Of a stretch of 64,000 bases of DNA, positions 1-10,644 are shown piece after piece. Positions within the stretch are counted from its first letter, which is position 1. Each line of letters starts with the position of its first letter. Origin of the DNA: Manihot esculenta (lineage: Eukaryota; Streptophyta; Magnoliopsida; Malpighiales; Euphorbiaceae). The notes under the pieces were generated by a model. It searched no databases, was not told the DNA's origin, and was given only the letters and a program-made list of their open reading frames with translations. The DNA lies in the NCBI RefSeq assembly GCF_001659605.2, contig NC_035172.2, forward strand, positions 19,221,051 to 19,285,050. Reading direction: 5' to 3'. The position numbers were made by a program, and so were the translations under genes.

Positions 1-596
1 GAGAGTGACACCTGTGTTTCTGGAGCAGATAGCTCAGAAACAGCATGAGGACCCTGCGTTGATGAAAATTGTCAGGACTGTTCAGTCAGGCAACAGTGCA
101 GAGTTCAGATTTGATGACAAAGGGATCCTTCGCTATGGGAGTCGACTTTGTGTACCAGCTAGTAGTAGTCTGAAGGAAGACATTATGAGGGAAGCTCATA
201 ATGCGCGGTAGAGTGTTCACCCAGGAGCCACCAAGATGTATCAGAATCTGAAGAGGGTATATTGGTGGCCAGCCATGAAGAAAGAAGTGGCGCAGTTCGT
301 GACAGCCTGTGAGGTTTGTCAGCGGGTGAAACTGAAACATCAGAAGCCGGCTGGAATGCTTAACCCACTGCCGATTCCAGAATGAAAATGGGAGAACATA
401 GCTATGGATTTTGTAGTGGGCTTACCGGCAGCATCCAACATGATAGACTCCATATGGGTAATTGTGGACAGACTCACGAAATCTGCTCATTTCATTCCAG
501 TTAGGAGTAACTATTCTGTGGATAAGTTGGCACAGGTATATCTGGATGAGATAGTGAGATTACATGGAGTTCCAGTGTCTATAGTTTCAGACAGAG
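1..596 (+). pseudogene. TK1 pol fragment: RNase H-integrase linker and integrase N-terminal half
   Basis: This is part of a Ty3/gypsy polyprotein, closely similar to TK2 at about 7011-7600. It contains the linker after RNase H, the His-His-Cys-Cys zinc-binding region and the start of the integrase core (VDRLTKSAHF, first catalytic Asp). Two in-frame stops break it: TAG at 209-211, and TGA at about 382-384 where TK2 has a Trp codon. The frame ends at 596, where a composite insertion begins; the same gene resumes at 12755. The left part of the element lies outside the window. CAGAG (592-596) is repeated at 12755-12759, and the TK2 integrase carries the uninterrupted target, which proves the interruption. 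Confidence 0.93.
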
Positions 597-873
597 TGTA
601 ACAGCCCGGACGTGAACCCCGGCACTGTTACCGCTCACAGCCCGTGACCTTCCTCTGGGCCCAGCCACTGTGAGCAGCTCTTAACATCCCTTCACCCTCA
701 CGGGTTCCAGGCAGGATTTGTCCCTCGGGGGAGCCATTACTGCCCGCCCTAGCCCGAGTGGATTTGGCCCAATTCCTTCCTCTGGGAATTAGGTCGCCTC
801 CCCCACTGCTCGAACCCTTGACCTCCCACTTTAAGGGAATAGTCTGGTGAGAGTGAGTACCAATTGTTCCAAT
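597..873 (-). repeat. R275 repeat, copy 1, fused to the end of a solo LTR
   Basis: A GC-rich unit of about 277 bp that is homologous, in reverse orientation, to 55163-55458. One end reads TGTAACAGCCCGG, like the Tekay LTR ends here; the other reads CCAATTGTTCCAAT. On the minus strand it carries a tRNA-like box B (GGGTTCGAG) about 35 bp after a weak box A-like TGGAACAATTGG, so it could be SINE-derived. It also resembles an LTR end, because a second TGTTAC lies about 28 bp inside the first. It sits inside the same CAGAG duplication as the adjoining LTR, with only 3 bp (TTC) between them. Its class is unresolved. Confidence 0.75.
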
Positions 874-1187
874 TTCTGTAACGACCCGAAAATCCGGACC
901 GCTACCGGCGCTAGGATCCAGATCGGCATAAGGCCGCCGGGACCCGTAGCAAGCCTACTATGCATCCTGTACAGCTGGTGTAATCCCAAACATGATCAAA
1001 CATATCCATAAAACATTTAAAACTTTACCTTTAACCAGTTTGACCTGTGTATGCACTATGACTGAACTCATAGAACCCCTAGGGTCAGCATACCCTATGT
1101 CAAACTCGGTCCATCACATGTAACAACATAAAATAAAACTCATGTACAAAGGGATTATCCAACTCGGGCCAAGCACAATACTATAAC

Positions 1188-3295
1188 TGTAATACCCGGC
1201 TAGAGTCCGGCACCGGAATTCCTGTTGTTTGGTGGAATCCGGGGTGTCGGAATTCTATAAAAAGGGTAGGATTTATGTTTTCCTAAGTGGTGTGATGTGT
1301 GTTGATGGTTTAAGGTTAATAGAAGTGAGTTTTGAGTTGAAATGACCTAAGGCAGTTGAGCCAAGTTCGGCTGCCGAAGGTAAGTTCGACCGCCGAAAGT
1401 GTTCGGCTTCCGAAGTTCAAGTTCGGCCCCCGAACGTTGCATGGTCTTGCATGTGATTGGGCAGCCGAAGATGAGTTGGCCAGCCAGTTGAGTCATGCAT
1501 TTTGACAGATGTTGGCCTCAGATTCTTGCCATGTATTAGCCACGTCTTCTATGACTCATCTGCAAGCATTTTTCAGCAGCTCATACAGAATTTCTGTTAG
1601 TTTGCTAAGTGTTTGAAGGTTTTGTGCATAAAAGTTAAGTCTTAAGGGTTAAGGTGTTTGAAGGAGAGTTTGTCCAAAAACTTCACGTGAGGATTGTTTA
1701 TCTTCTAGTTATACAGGAGGTAAGAAGATTTGGAATTTGTTTATATGTTTTCTGAAGGTTTTATGGGGTTAAGGAAGGAGATGCATGTTTAGGTGAAAAC
1801 AATGGTAGTTTTGATGATTTATGCATGTATACATGTTTATGTGTTATGTTTGATTGGTTGTTGGGGTTATTAGATAGTTTTGGACCCCTGTGAACATATA
1901 CTTGAGTATATGTGTGTTGAATAGTTGAAGTATGCATGTTTTGAGAAGTTGAAGGGAAGAAGGAGATGGTTTGCCGTTGAAGCTGAGTTCTGGATGAACT
2001 CAGGTTCGGCAGCCGAAGGTTCATTCGGCCGCCGAACCTCCTGCATGGTGGCTTGGTTGCCACAGCTGGCCCCCGAGTATTTTTACATGTTCGGCTCTGT
2101 TTGGGGGGATTCGGCCGCCGAAGGTGCCGCCGAAGGTGCTTGAGTTTCGTCTCTGGAAAGGACATTCGGCAGCCGAACCTGCCGCCGAAAGTGTTCTGTC
2201 CAGCTTTTCTTTTGCATGCTTGGCATGAGTTTTAGAGTGAAACTAAGGGGATTCTTGGGTAGTTCATTTAAGGTAGTTTGGTCCCTCATTTAAGTCTTTA
2301 TGTGTTTATACAGACCAGAGGAACCAGAGAGAGCAGCAGTGAGTACTGCTCCAGAGTTTACTGAACCTGCAGAGTCAGTCCAGAGCCAGAGGTGAGTGGA
2401 ACAAAATTTAGTGTTTTTAATGAACCAATGGAATGTTTTAGCATATTTCATGCATCATGATTATGCAAATAGGTTGATTGCATTAGTATTCACGAATATG
2501 TTGCATTGCATTGCTTATTGTTGGTGTGAGTAAATGCTGAATGATCCAATAGTCTCTGAGTAAAGACCAGGAGCCTTTGACTACGCCCTGGCAGGTATAG
2601 TAAAGACCAGGAGCCTTTGACTACGCCCTGGCAATGGTAAGTACAGAGGTGTTATACACATATACATATATGACAGGAAGACCAGGTGCTCGATTCTACG
2701 CCCTGGCACGGAAGTTACTGAGGCTATGTGGTGACAGGTTTACTCTTGATGTGGCTTGTCTGTGTTATGACGCATTCCATGAGATCATATTTTATGACTG
2801 ATTTTATTATTCTACTCACTGGGCTATAGAGCTCATCCCACTCCCTTAATCCCAGTCTTGCAGGATTCAGTGTACAGTGTACAGGGACAGTCCAGCAGAG
2901 TACAGAAAAAGTAAAGAGATTTGTAATAGCTTAGAGTGGACATGTAATATTAAAGTTGTGTATAAAGTTAGAAATATGCTTGACTTAGTGATGTATGCTT
3001 TGTACATGATCTGTATATGTATATACGTTTTACTGTATGTGAACAATGAGGCTTAACAGGTATGACTTACCCATCTAGAGCAAGCTCTAGTCAGGGGTAC
3101 AGAGTACAGAGTACAGAGTACAGAGTTAGTGCATGCACAGGTTAAGCCTTGGAGTTTTTATTTTCACAGAAAATGTATGATCATGTATGAGATTTACAGG
3201 TTCACAGAGAGTATAGTAGGCTTGCTACGGGTTCTGGCGGCCTTAAGCCGACCTGAATCCTAGCGCCGGTGACGGACCATTTTGGGGTCGTTACA
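1188..3295 (+). repeat. TK2 5' LTR (2108 bp)
   Basis: It begins TGTAATACCCGGC and ends GGGTCGTTACA, followed 3 bp later by the primer site. U3 holds TTCGGCNGCCGAA dyads at 1366-1378, 2005-2017, 2024-2036, 2110-2122 and 2165-2177, plus half-sites. A G-box CACGTG lies at 1684-1689. The sister LTRs carry CCTATAAAAG after a GGCCAGCCA block; here that stretch has diverged and the TATA is missing. A different TATAAAAAG lies near the LTR start (about 1256-1264). Its promoter use therefore cannot be assumed to match its relatives. Confidence 0.95.
2560..2708 (+). repeat. Short tandem array in the TK2 LTR
   Basis: Two nearly identical copies of a unit of about 40 bp (AAAGACCAGGAGCC...CTACGCCCTGGCA), then a diverged third after a spacer. 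Each unit has CCAGG near its start and CCTGG near its end, so it can fold as a small hairpin. The same array recurs in the 3' LTR at about 9909-10057. The other Tekay LTRs here carry different arrays at the equivalent place. Confidence 0.8.
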
Positions 3296-3298
3296 GAT

Positions 3299-3312
3299 TG
3301 GTATCAGAGCCC
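3299..3312 (+). other. TK2 primer-binding site, initiator-Met tRNA
   Basis: TGGTATCAGAGCCC lies 3 bp after the 5' LTR. It is complementary to the 3' end of plant initiator methionine tRNA, the usual primer for Tekay-type elements. It is a primer site, not a tRNA gene. Confidence 0.93.
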
Positions 3313-3519
3313 TAGGTTCATATGATCGGACCTATAGAGAGAGTGTCGGGCTCATAGAGATTAGAGTTGGTCAAGCACAATAGGAATCATGTCCACTAGG
3401 ATAGGATGTTGAGTCCTGTCTGATTGCTGCTATGAGATGCATATGCATGTGTTTTTATGATTAAGATATATGTGTTTATGTGCTGATATGCTATAGTATG
3501 TGTTGTTTTCAGAGTTAAG

Positions 3520-6500
3520 ATGCGAGGAACTCGTCGATCAGCTCGATTGACTGGAGTCCCATCAGATAGTGAGGGAGTAGCTGCTCGTCCTCCTGCATTG
3601 CCAAGGGCAAGGTCGCAAAGATCTAGCAGGGAAGGCATGTCAATAGACCCTAGAAGGTCTGTAGACGAGAGCAGAAGAGGAGTAGTTAGAGGAGGTAGAT
3701 CAGAGGAAGAGAGGGAGGCTATGGAGACTGATCCGTCTATGGATGAAGGTATGGGAGAATCCGAGGGAGGTGTTCAGGCCTCAGGTTATGGTTATCCATC
3801 CTTGTTTCAGGATCCAGAGTATCCGATGGAGGGTATGTCGGAATACTCTCGTTTTGACCCATATCCTACATACATGCCATATATGCCATATCCTCACTAT
3901 TACCCATCATATCCACCATATCCTATGTATCCACCCTCCCCTATACATCTAAGTGCAGCACACCCAGAAATAAATGAACCACCAGCACCTCCACCACCAC
4001 AAACAGAACCAGTAGTCCCTGTTGCCCAAATTTTTCCATCTAGTTCATCTGGAAGTAAGGTAAAGATGACTGAATACCTTAAATTGGATGCTCCTAAGTT
4101 CAATACAGGAGATGATCCATTTGAGTACCTGAGATTTGTGAAGATGATCACTGATGAGTTGGGTACAGATGACAGTAGAGCCATAGAGATGGCAGGATTT
4201 ACACTGAAGTGTAAGAAGGCTCGGGAATGGTTCAAGAACTATATAGAGCCCAGAATGAATAGTATGTCGTGGGGAGAGTTCGCTAATGAGTTTGCAGGGT
4301 GGGCTTTTCCTGACAGTTCCAGGGAGATGAAGATAATTGAGTTTGAACAGTTGAGACAAACAGATGAGATGACTGTTGATGAGTTCACAGATAAGTTCCT
4401 AGATCTGCTTCAGTACGTGGGTCAGGCCTATGATACTGATCCGAAGAAGGCGAGGAGATATACCATGAGACTTCATCCTAGGTATTCTTCTTTGATCCTT
4501 CCAGCAGAAAAGGAGAGTTTTCACTCTATAATAGATGCAGCCAGAAAGATGGAAGCTAGTGCCAATATACAGAAACAGTCAAAGGCACAGGCTTCGGGTT
4601 CTAAGGCCCCCAGTTTAGGTTCTACAGGCAGTAAGAGATGGGATAGAGCGAGAGGAACAAGGAAAGGGTTCTGGAGTAAAGTTAAGTCAGGTCTGGGAAT
4701 GGGTAGTGGCTCAAGCTCTGGCACAGCTGTTCCAGTATGTGGAAAATGTGGGAGACCACACAGAGGAGCTTGTCAGTTGGGATCGTCAGCCTGTTTTAGA
4801 TGTGGACAGGTAGGGCATTTTGCTCGAGAGTGTCCTCAGGTGACTTTTGTGGCACCTTCCCAGCAGATGAGTTCAGGCAGTGTAGCACAGCCAGTAGGGC
4901 AGCCAGTGGCTTCAGCTATACCTCAGGGTAGTGGTAGAGGTAGAGGGAGAGGGGCAGCCTCTACTTCAGCAGCAGGTTCCCGAGGTGGAAATCCTGTAGC
5001 CCCAGCACGGATTTTCACTATGACTCAGGAGGAGGCTAATACATCGAACACAGTGGTGTCAGGTAATCTTATCATTGGGTGTTCTGATGTGTATGCTTTG
5101 ATGGACCCCGGTGCTTCTCATTCCTTTGTTGCTTCGAGAGCCATAGAGAGGTTGGGTTTGATCAGTTCTGAGTTAGAGTATCCTCTCTGGGTCAGTGGAC
5201 CCAAATGTGACCCATCAGTGGCAGTGTCAGTCTGTCATTTCAGTCCAGTGTTTATTGAGGGTAGATGCCTTCCAGCTGACCTTGTGGTTCTAGATTTGAC
5301 AGATTTTGATGTCATTCTAGGGATGGATTGGTTATCTACATATGGTGCTACCTTGGACTGTAGAGACAAGGTAGTGAGTCTCAGAGACCAGGATGGGTCA
5401 GAGTGTGTCTTCAGAGGAGACAGGAGAGGTACACCCAGAGGTATGATTTCAGCCCTTCAGGCTCGTCGTTTGCTTAGGAGAGGTTGTCAGGGGTTTCTAG
5501 CTCATGTGAGAGAGCTAGACAGTCAGGTTAGGGAACCAGCTGCAGTACCAGTAGTCCGAGAGTTTCTCGATGTTTTTCCAGACGAACTTCCAGGACTACC
5601 ACCTGGTAGGGAGATAGAGTTTGAAATAGAATTGCTGCCTGATACCAGACCTATCTCTATTCCTCCCTACAGGATGGCGCCAGCAGAGTTAAAAGAGTTA
5701 AAAGAACAGTTGCAGGACTTGGTAGATAAGGGTTTCATCCGCCCTAGTACCTCACCTTGGGGTGCTCCAGTACTTTTTGTTAAAAAGAAGGATGGATCCC
5801 TCAGACTTTGTATTGACTATAGACAGTTAAACAAGGTCACTACCAAGAATAGGTATCCTCTACCTCGGATTGATGATCTGTTTGACCAGCTAGCTGGAGC
5901 AGGTTGTTTCTCTAAAATAGATCTGAGATCCGGATATCATCAGTTGAGAGTTAGAGAGGCAGATGTGCCTAAAACAGCATTCAGGACCAGATATGGGCAC
6001 TATGAGTTCTTAGTGATGCCGTTCGGGTTGACTAATGCCCCTGCAGCATTCATGGATCTCATGAATCGAGTTTTCAGCGAGTTTCTGGATCACTTTGTGA
6101 TTGTTTTTATTGATGACATCTTAGTGTATTCCAGAAATGCAGAAGAGCATGCCCATCATCTGCGGATAGTTCTGCAGACACTGAGAGAGCATGGTTTGTG
6201 TGCCAAGTTCTCGAAGTGTGAGTTTTGGTTGAGGAGCATTTCTTTCTTGGGACATGTGGTGTCAGCAGATGGTATTGAGGTAGATCCCAAGAAGATAGAG
6301 GCTGTAGCTAACTGGCCCAGACCCACTACAGTGACTGAGATTAAAAGCTTTCTGGGACTGGCAGGTTACTACAGGAGGTTCGTACAGGACTTCTCGAAGA
6401 TAGCAGCTCCTATAACCAAATTGACTCAGAAGAACCAGAAGTTTATCTGGTCAGACCAGTGTGAAGAGAGCTTTGAGGAGCTCAAGAGGAAATTGACTAC

Positions 6501-7233
6501 AGCACCAGTGCTAGCTCTGCCTGTTAGTGACAAGGATTTCACAGTGTTCTGTGATGCGTCTCGAGTGGGATTGGGTTGTGTTCTGATGCAGCAGGATAGG
6601 GTGATTGCTTATGCTTCCAGACAGTTAAAGAAGCACGAGTTGAATTACCCCACCCATGACCTTGAGATGGCAGCAGTTATCTTTGCACTCAAGATGTGGA
6701 GGCATTACCTCTACGGGGTTAAATGCGAGATCTTCACTGATCACAAGAGTTTACAGTACATCTTAAGCCAGAAAGAACTGAATTTGAGGCAGAGAAGATG
6801 GGTAGAATTGCTTAGTGATTATGATTGTAAGATCCAGTATCATCCGGGTAAGGCGAATGTTGTGGCAGACGCCTTAAGTCGGAAGTCACTAGGCAGTTTA
6901 TCTCATATAGCAGCAGAGCGAAGACCAGTAGTGATGGAGCTTTACAAGCTCATCGAGGAGGGGTTACAGCTAGAGTTGTCTGGTACAGGTGCGTTGATAG
7001 CACAGATGAGAGTGACACCAGTGTTTCTGGAGCAGATAGCACAGAGACAGCACGAGGACCCTGAGTTAATGAAAATTGCCAGGACTGTTCAGTCAGGCAA
7101 CAGTGCAGAGTTCAGATTTGACAGCAAAGGGATCCTTCGTTTTGGAAGTCGACTTTGTGTACCAGATAATAGCAGTCTGAAGGAAGACATTATGAGGGAA
7201 GCTCATAATGCAAGGTATAGTGTTCACCCATGA
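3520..7233 (+). CDS. TK2 Gag-Pol polyprotein up to a premature stop (Gag, protease, RT, RNase H)
   Basis: A 1237-residue frame with the lineage-typical MRGTRRS start, about 225 bp past the LTR. The N-terminal region is basic, then Pro/Tyr-rich (aa 100-160). The Gag capsid-like domain is near aa 183-330. Two Cys/His knuckles follow: C407-C410-H414-C418 and the classical CX2CX4HX4C at C425-C438. The aspartic protease has DPGAS at D529 and ILGMDW near 599-604. RT runs from about aa 680 with the catalytic FIDD at 863-866. RNase H has Asp near 1012, TDH at 1073-1075 and ADALSR near 1116-1121. The frame ends at TGA 7231-7233, inside the integrase zinc-binding region. The aligned codon in TK1 is Gly, so this is a nonsense change; the same frame continues downstream. 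Confidence 0.94.
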   Translation: MRGTRRSARLTGVPSDSEGVAARPPALPRARSQRSSREGMSIDPRRSVDESRRGVVRGGRSEEEREAMETDPSMDEGMGESEGGVQASGYGYPSLFQDPEYPMEGMSEYSRFDPYPTYMPYMPYPHYYPSYPPYPMYPPSPIHLSAAHPEINEPPAPPPPQTEPVVPVAQIFPSSSSGSKVKMTEYLKLDAPKFNTGDDPFEYLRFVKMITDELGTDDSRAIEMAGFTLKCKKAREWFKNYIEPRMNSMSWGEFANEFAGWAFPDSSREMKIIEFEQLRQTDEMTVDEFTDKFLDLLQYVGQAYDTDPKKARRYTMRLHPRYSSLILPAEKESFHSIIDAARKMEASANIQKQSKAQASGSKAPSLGSTGSKRWDRARGTRKGFWSKVKSGLGMGSGSSSGTAVPVCGKCGRPHRGACQLGSSACFRCGQVGHFARECPQVTFVAPSQQMSSGSVAQPVGQPVASAIPQGSGRGRGRGAASTSAAGSRGGNPVAPARIFTMTQEEANTSNTVVSGNLIIGCSDVYALMDPGASHSFVASRAIERLGLISSELEYPLWVSGPKCDPSVAVSVCHFSPVFIEGRCLPADLVVLDLTDFDVILGMDWLSTYGATLDCRDKVVSLRDQDGSECVFRGDRRGTPRGMISALQARRLLRRGCQGFLAHVRELDSQVREPAAVPVVREFLDVFPDELPGLPPGREIEFEIELLPDTRPISIPPYRMAPAELKELKEQLQDLVDKGFIRPSTSPWGAPVLFVKKKDGSLRLCIDYRQLNKVTTKNRYPLPRIDDLFDQLAGAGCFSKIDLRSGYHQLRVREADVPKTAFRTRYGHYEFLVMPFGLTNAPAAFMDLMNRVFSEFLDHFVIVFIDDILVYSRNAEEHAHHLRIVLQTLREHGLCAKFSKCEFWLRSISFLGHVVSADGIEVDPKKIEAVANWPRPTTVTEIKSFLGLAGYYRRFVQDFSKIAAPITKLTQKNQKFIWSDQCEESFEELKRKLTTAPVLALPVSDKDFTVFCDASRVGLGCVLMQQDRVIAYASRQLKKHELNYPTHDLEMAAVIFALKMWRHYLYGVKCEIFTDHKSLQYILSQKELNLRQRRWVELLSDYDCKIQYHPGKANVVADALSRKSLGSLSHIAAERRPVVMELYKLIEEGLQLELSGTGALIAQMRVTPVFLEQIAQRQHEDPELMKIARTVQSGNSAEFRFDSKGILRFGSRLCVPDNSSLKEDIMREAHNARYSVHP

Positions 7234-8448
7234 GCCACCAAGATGTATCGAGACCTAAAGAGAGTGTATTGGTGGCCAGCCATGAAAAAGAAAGTGGTGC
7301 AGTTTGTGACAGCCTGTGAGACTTGTCAGAGGGTAAAGTTAGAACATCAGAAGCCGGCTGGAATGCTTAACCCACTGCCGATTCCAGAATGGAAATGGGA
7401 AAACATAGCTATGGATTTCGTAGTAGGCTTACCAGCAGCGTCCAACAGGATAGACTCTATATGGGTGATTGTGGACAGACTCACGAAATCTGCTCATTTC
7501 ATTCCAGTTAGGAGTAACTATTCTGTGGATAAGTTAGCACAGGTTTATCTGGATGAGATAGTGAGATTGCATGGAATCCCAGTGTCTATAGTTTCAGACA
7601 GAGGACCTCAGTTTACCTCCAGATTCTGGCGAAGTTTGCAGAGTGCTATGGGCACGAGATTAGAGTTTAGTACTGCTTTCCACCCACAGACGGATGGGCA
7701 ATCAGAGAGGACCATCCAGACCATTGAGGATATGCTCAGAATGTGCGTGTTAGACTTTGGCGGTTCTTGGAGGCAGCATCTACCTTTGGTAGAGTTTGCC
7801 TACAATAACAGTCATCATGCTAGCATTGGGATGGCTCCTTATGAAGCATTATATGGGAGGAAGTGTAGATCACCTGTTTGCTGGGAAGAGGTAGGAGAGA
7901 AAGCTCTTGCCGGACCAGAGTTGGTAGAGATTACCAGTAGAACAGTGCCAGTGATCAGGGAGAGAATCAGAATAGCACAGAGTAGACAGAAAAGCTACGC
8001 AGATATTCGCAGGAAACTGTTAGAGTTTCAGGAGGGAGATTGGGTATTGCTGAAAGTGTCTCCGATGAAAGGAGTAGTTCGTTTTGGGAAGAAAGGTAAG
8101 TTAGCTCCACGCTACATTGGACCCTTTGAGATTTTACAAAGGATCAGAAATGTATCATATAAGCTAGATTTACCTACTTCTATGGAGAGGATTCACCCGG
8201 TGTTTCATGTTTCTATGCTACGGAAATTTGTGTCAGATCCGGATCAGGTTATTAGTGAGCCTGATGTGGAGATTCTAGGGGATCTCACTTATGTAGAGCA
8301 GCCGGTACGGATTCTGGACACACAGATCAGACAGCTAAGGAACAAGGAGATTCCGATGATGAAAGTTTTGTGGAACCACCATAACCTAGAAGAGTGCACG
8401 TGGGAGACACGGGAGTCTATGCTCCAGCAGTATCCACATCTGTTTTGA
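7234..8448 (+). pseudogene. TK2 integrase remainder with chromodomain-like C-terminus
   Basis: It continues the polyprotein frame after the stop; the first internal Met is at 7243. Visible parts are the second Cys pair of the zinc-binding region (CETCQRVK) and the D,D35E core: Asp at 7474 (VDRLT), Asp at 7597 (SDRG) and Glu at 7705 (QSERT), the last two separated by 35 residues as expected. The GPFEIL region and a chromodomain-like end (VLWNHHNLEECTWE...QQYPHLF) follow. In related elements this tail is thought to direct insertion into heterochromatin. The frame ends at a natural TGA, about 70 bp before the 3' LTR. No other break is visible. Confidence 0.93.
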
Positions 8449-8505
8449 GGTAAGTTTCCTCCTTTATTTGTGTGTTTTAGGAACATCCGAGGACGAATGT
8501 TCTTA

Positions 8506-8517
8506 AAGGGGGGAGAA
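8506..8517 (+). other. TK2 polypurine tract
   Basis: AAAGGGGGGAGAA abuts the 3' LTR start at 8518. It is the expected plus-strand primer of reverse transcription. The preceding GAGGACGAATGTTCTTA is conserved before the 3' LTR in TK1 and, in reverse, in TK3, TK4 and TK5. Confidence 0.9.
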
Positions 8518-10644
8518 TGTAATACCCGGCTAGAGTCCGGCACCGGAATTCCTGTTGTTTGGTGGAATCCGGGGTGTCGGAATTCTATAAAAAGGGTAGG
8601 ATTTATGTTTTCCTAAGTGGTGTGATGTGTGTTGATGGTTTAAGGTTAATAGAAGTGAGTTTTGAGTTGAAATGACCTAAGGCAGTTGAGCCAAGTTCGG
8701 CCGCCGAAGGTAAGTTCGGCCGCCGAAGGTAAGTTCGGCCGCTGAAAGTGTTCGGCTTCCGAAGTTCAAGTTCGGCCCCCGAACGTTGCATGGTCTTGCA
8801 TGTAATTGGGCAGCCGAAGATGAGTTGGCCAGCCAGTTGAGTCATGCATTTTGACAGATGTTGGCCTCAGATTCTTGCCATGTATTAGCCACGTCTTCTA
8901 TGACTCATCTGCAAGCATTTTTCAGCAGCTCATACAGAATTTCTGTTAGTTTGCTAAGTGTTTGAAGGTTTTGTGCATAAAAGTTAAGTCTTAAGGGTTA
9001 AGGTGTTTGAAGGAGAGTTTGTCCAAAAACTTCACGTGAGGATTGTTTATCTTCTAGTTATACAGGAGGTAAGAAGATTTGGAATTTGTTTATATGTTTT
9101 CTGAAGGTTTTATGGGGTTAAGGAAGGAGATGCATGTTTAGGTGAAAACAATGGTAGTTTTGATGATTTATGCATGTATACATGTTTATGTGTTATGTTT
9201 GATTGGTTGTTGGGGTTATTAGATAGTTTTGGACCCCTGTGAACATATACTTGAGTATATGTGTGTTGAATAGTTGAAGTATGCATGTTTTGAGAAGTTG
9301 AAGGGAAGAAGGAGATGGTTTGCCGTTGAAGCTGAGTTCTGGATGAACTCAGGTTCGGCAGCCGAAGGTTCATTCGGCCGCCGAACCTCCTGCATGGTGG
9401 CTTGGTTGCCACAGCTGGCCCCCGAGTATTTTTACATGTTCGGCTCTGTTTGGGGGGATTCGGCCGCCGAAGGTGCCGCCGAAGGTGCTTGAGTTTCGTC
9501 TCTGGAAAGGACATTCGGCAGCCGAACCTGCCGCCGAAAGTGTTCTGTCCAGCTTTTCTTTTGCATGCTTGGCATGAGTTTTAGAGTGAAACTAAGGGGA
9601 TTCTTGGGTAGTTCATTTAAGGTAGTTTGGTCCCTCATTTAAGTCTTTATGTGTTTATACAGACCAGAGGAACCAGAGAGAGCAGCAGTGAGTACTGCTC
9701 CAGAGTTTACTGAACCTGCAGAGTCAGTCCAGAGCCAGAGGTGAGTGGAACAAAATTTAGTGTTTTTAATGAACCAATGGAATGTTTTAGCATATTTCAT
9801 GCATCATGATTATGCAAATAGGTTGATTGCATTAGTATTCACGAATATGTTGCATTGCATTGCTTATTGTTGGTGTGAGTAAATGCTGAATGATCCAATA
9901 GTCTCTGAGTAAAGACCAGGAGCCTTTGACTACGCCCTGGCAGGTATAGTAAAGACCAGGAGCCTTTGACTACGCCCTGGCAATGGTAAGTACAGAGGTG
10001 TTATACACATATACATATATGACAGGAAGACCAGGTGCTCGATTCTACGCCCTGGCACGGAAGTTACTGAGGCTATGTGGTGACAGGTTTACTCTTGATG
10101 TGGCTTGTCTGTGTTATGACGCATTCCATGAGATCATATTTTATGACTGATTTTATTATTCTACTCACTGGGCTATAGAGCTCATCCCACTCCCTTAATC
10201 CCAGTCTTGCAGGATTCAGTGTACAGTGTACAGGGACAGTCCAGCAGAGTACAGAAAAAGTAAAGAGATTTGTAATAGCTTAGAGTGGACATGTAATATT
10301 AAAGTTGTGTATAAAGTTAGAAATATGCTTGACTTAGTGATGTATGCTTTGTACATGATCTGTATATGTATATACGTTTTACTGTATGTGAACAATGAGG
10401 CTTAACAGGTATGACTTACCCATCTAGAGCAAGCTCTAGTCAGGGGTACAGAGTACAGAGTACAGAGTACAGAGTTAGTGCATGCACAGGTTAAGCCTTG
10501 GAGTTTTTATTTTCACAGAAAATGTATGATCATGTATGAGATTTACAGGTTCACAGAGAGTATAGTAGGCTTGCTACGGGTTCTGGCGGCCTTAAGCCGA
10601 CCTGAATCCTAGCGCCGGTGACGGACCATTTTGGGGTCGTTACA
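8518..10644 (+). repeat. TK2 3' LTR (2127 bp)
   Basis: It matches the 5' LTR nearly base for base. It has one extra copy of a 19-bp unit containing a TTCGGCCGCCGAA dyad near 8696-8740, which explains the length difference. It is followed directly by ATAAC at 10645-10649. Confidence 0.95.

Larger units (their letters stand above)
1188..10644 (+). mobile_element. TK2: nearly complete Tekay/Del-type Ty3/gypsy chromovirus
   Basis: A structurally complete LTR retrotransposon of 9457 bp. In order it has the 5' LTR (1188-3295), an initiator-Met primer site (3299-3312), gag-pro-RT-RNase H-integrase with a chromodomain-like tail (3520-8448), a purine tract (about 8506-8517) and the 3' LTR (8518-10644). 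ATAAC at 1183-1187 and 10645-10649 is the TSD. The LTRs are almost identical; the main difference is one extra 19-bp unit in the 3' LTR, so the insertion is recent. Integrase after RNase H marks Ty3/gypsy. The C-terminal VLWNHH...TWE...QQYP block is typical of Tekay/Del chromodomains. One nonsense codon at 7231 breaks pol. Confidence 0.95.

Noticed and set aside
597..873. R275 as a Cassandra-type TRIM carrying 5S rRNA sequence
   Set aside because: No 5S rRNA internal promoter sequence is visible; the box-like motifs are tRNA-like.
1761..2165. Open frame of 134 codons on the minus strand, repeated at 9110-9514
   Set aside because: It lies wholly in the TK2 LTRs; the Arg/Pro-rich words come from the TTCGGCNGCCGAA dyads.
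3299..3312. tRNA-Met gene
   Set aside because: Only the 14-bp complement of the tRNA 3' end is present, next to an LTR; it is a primer site.
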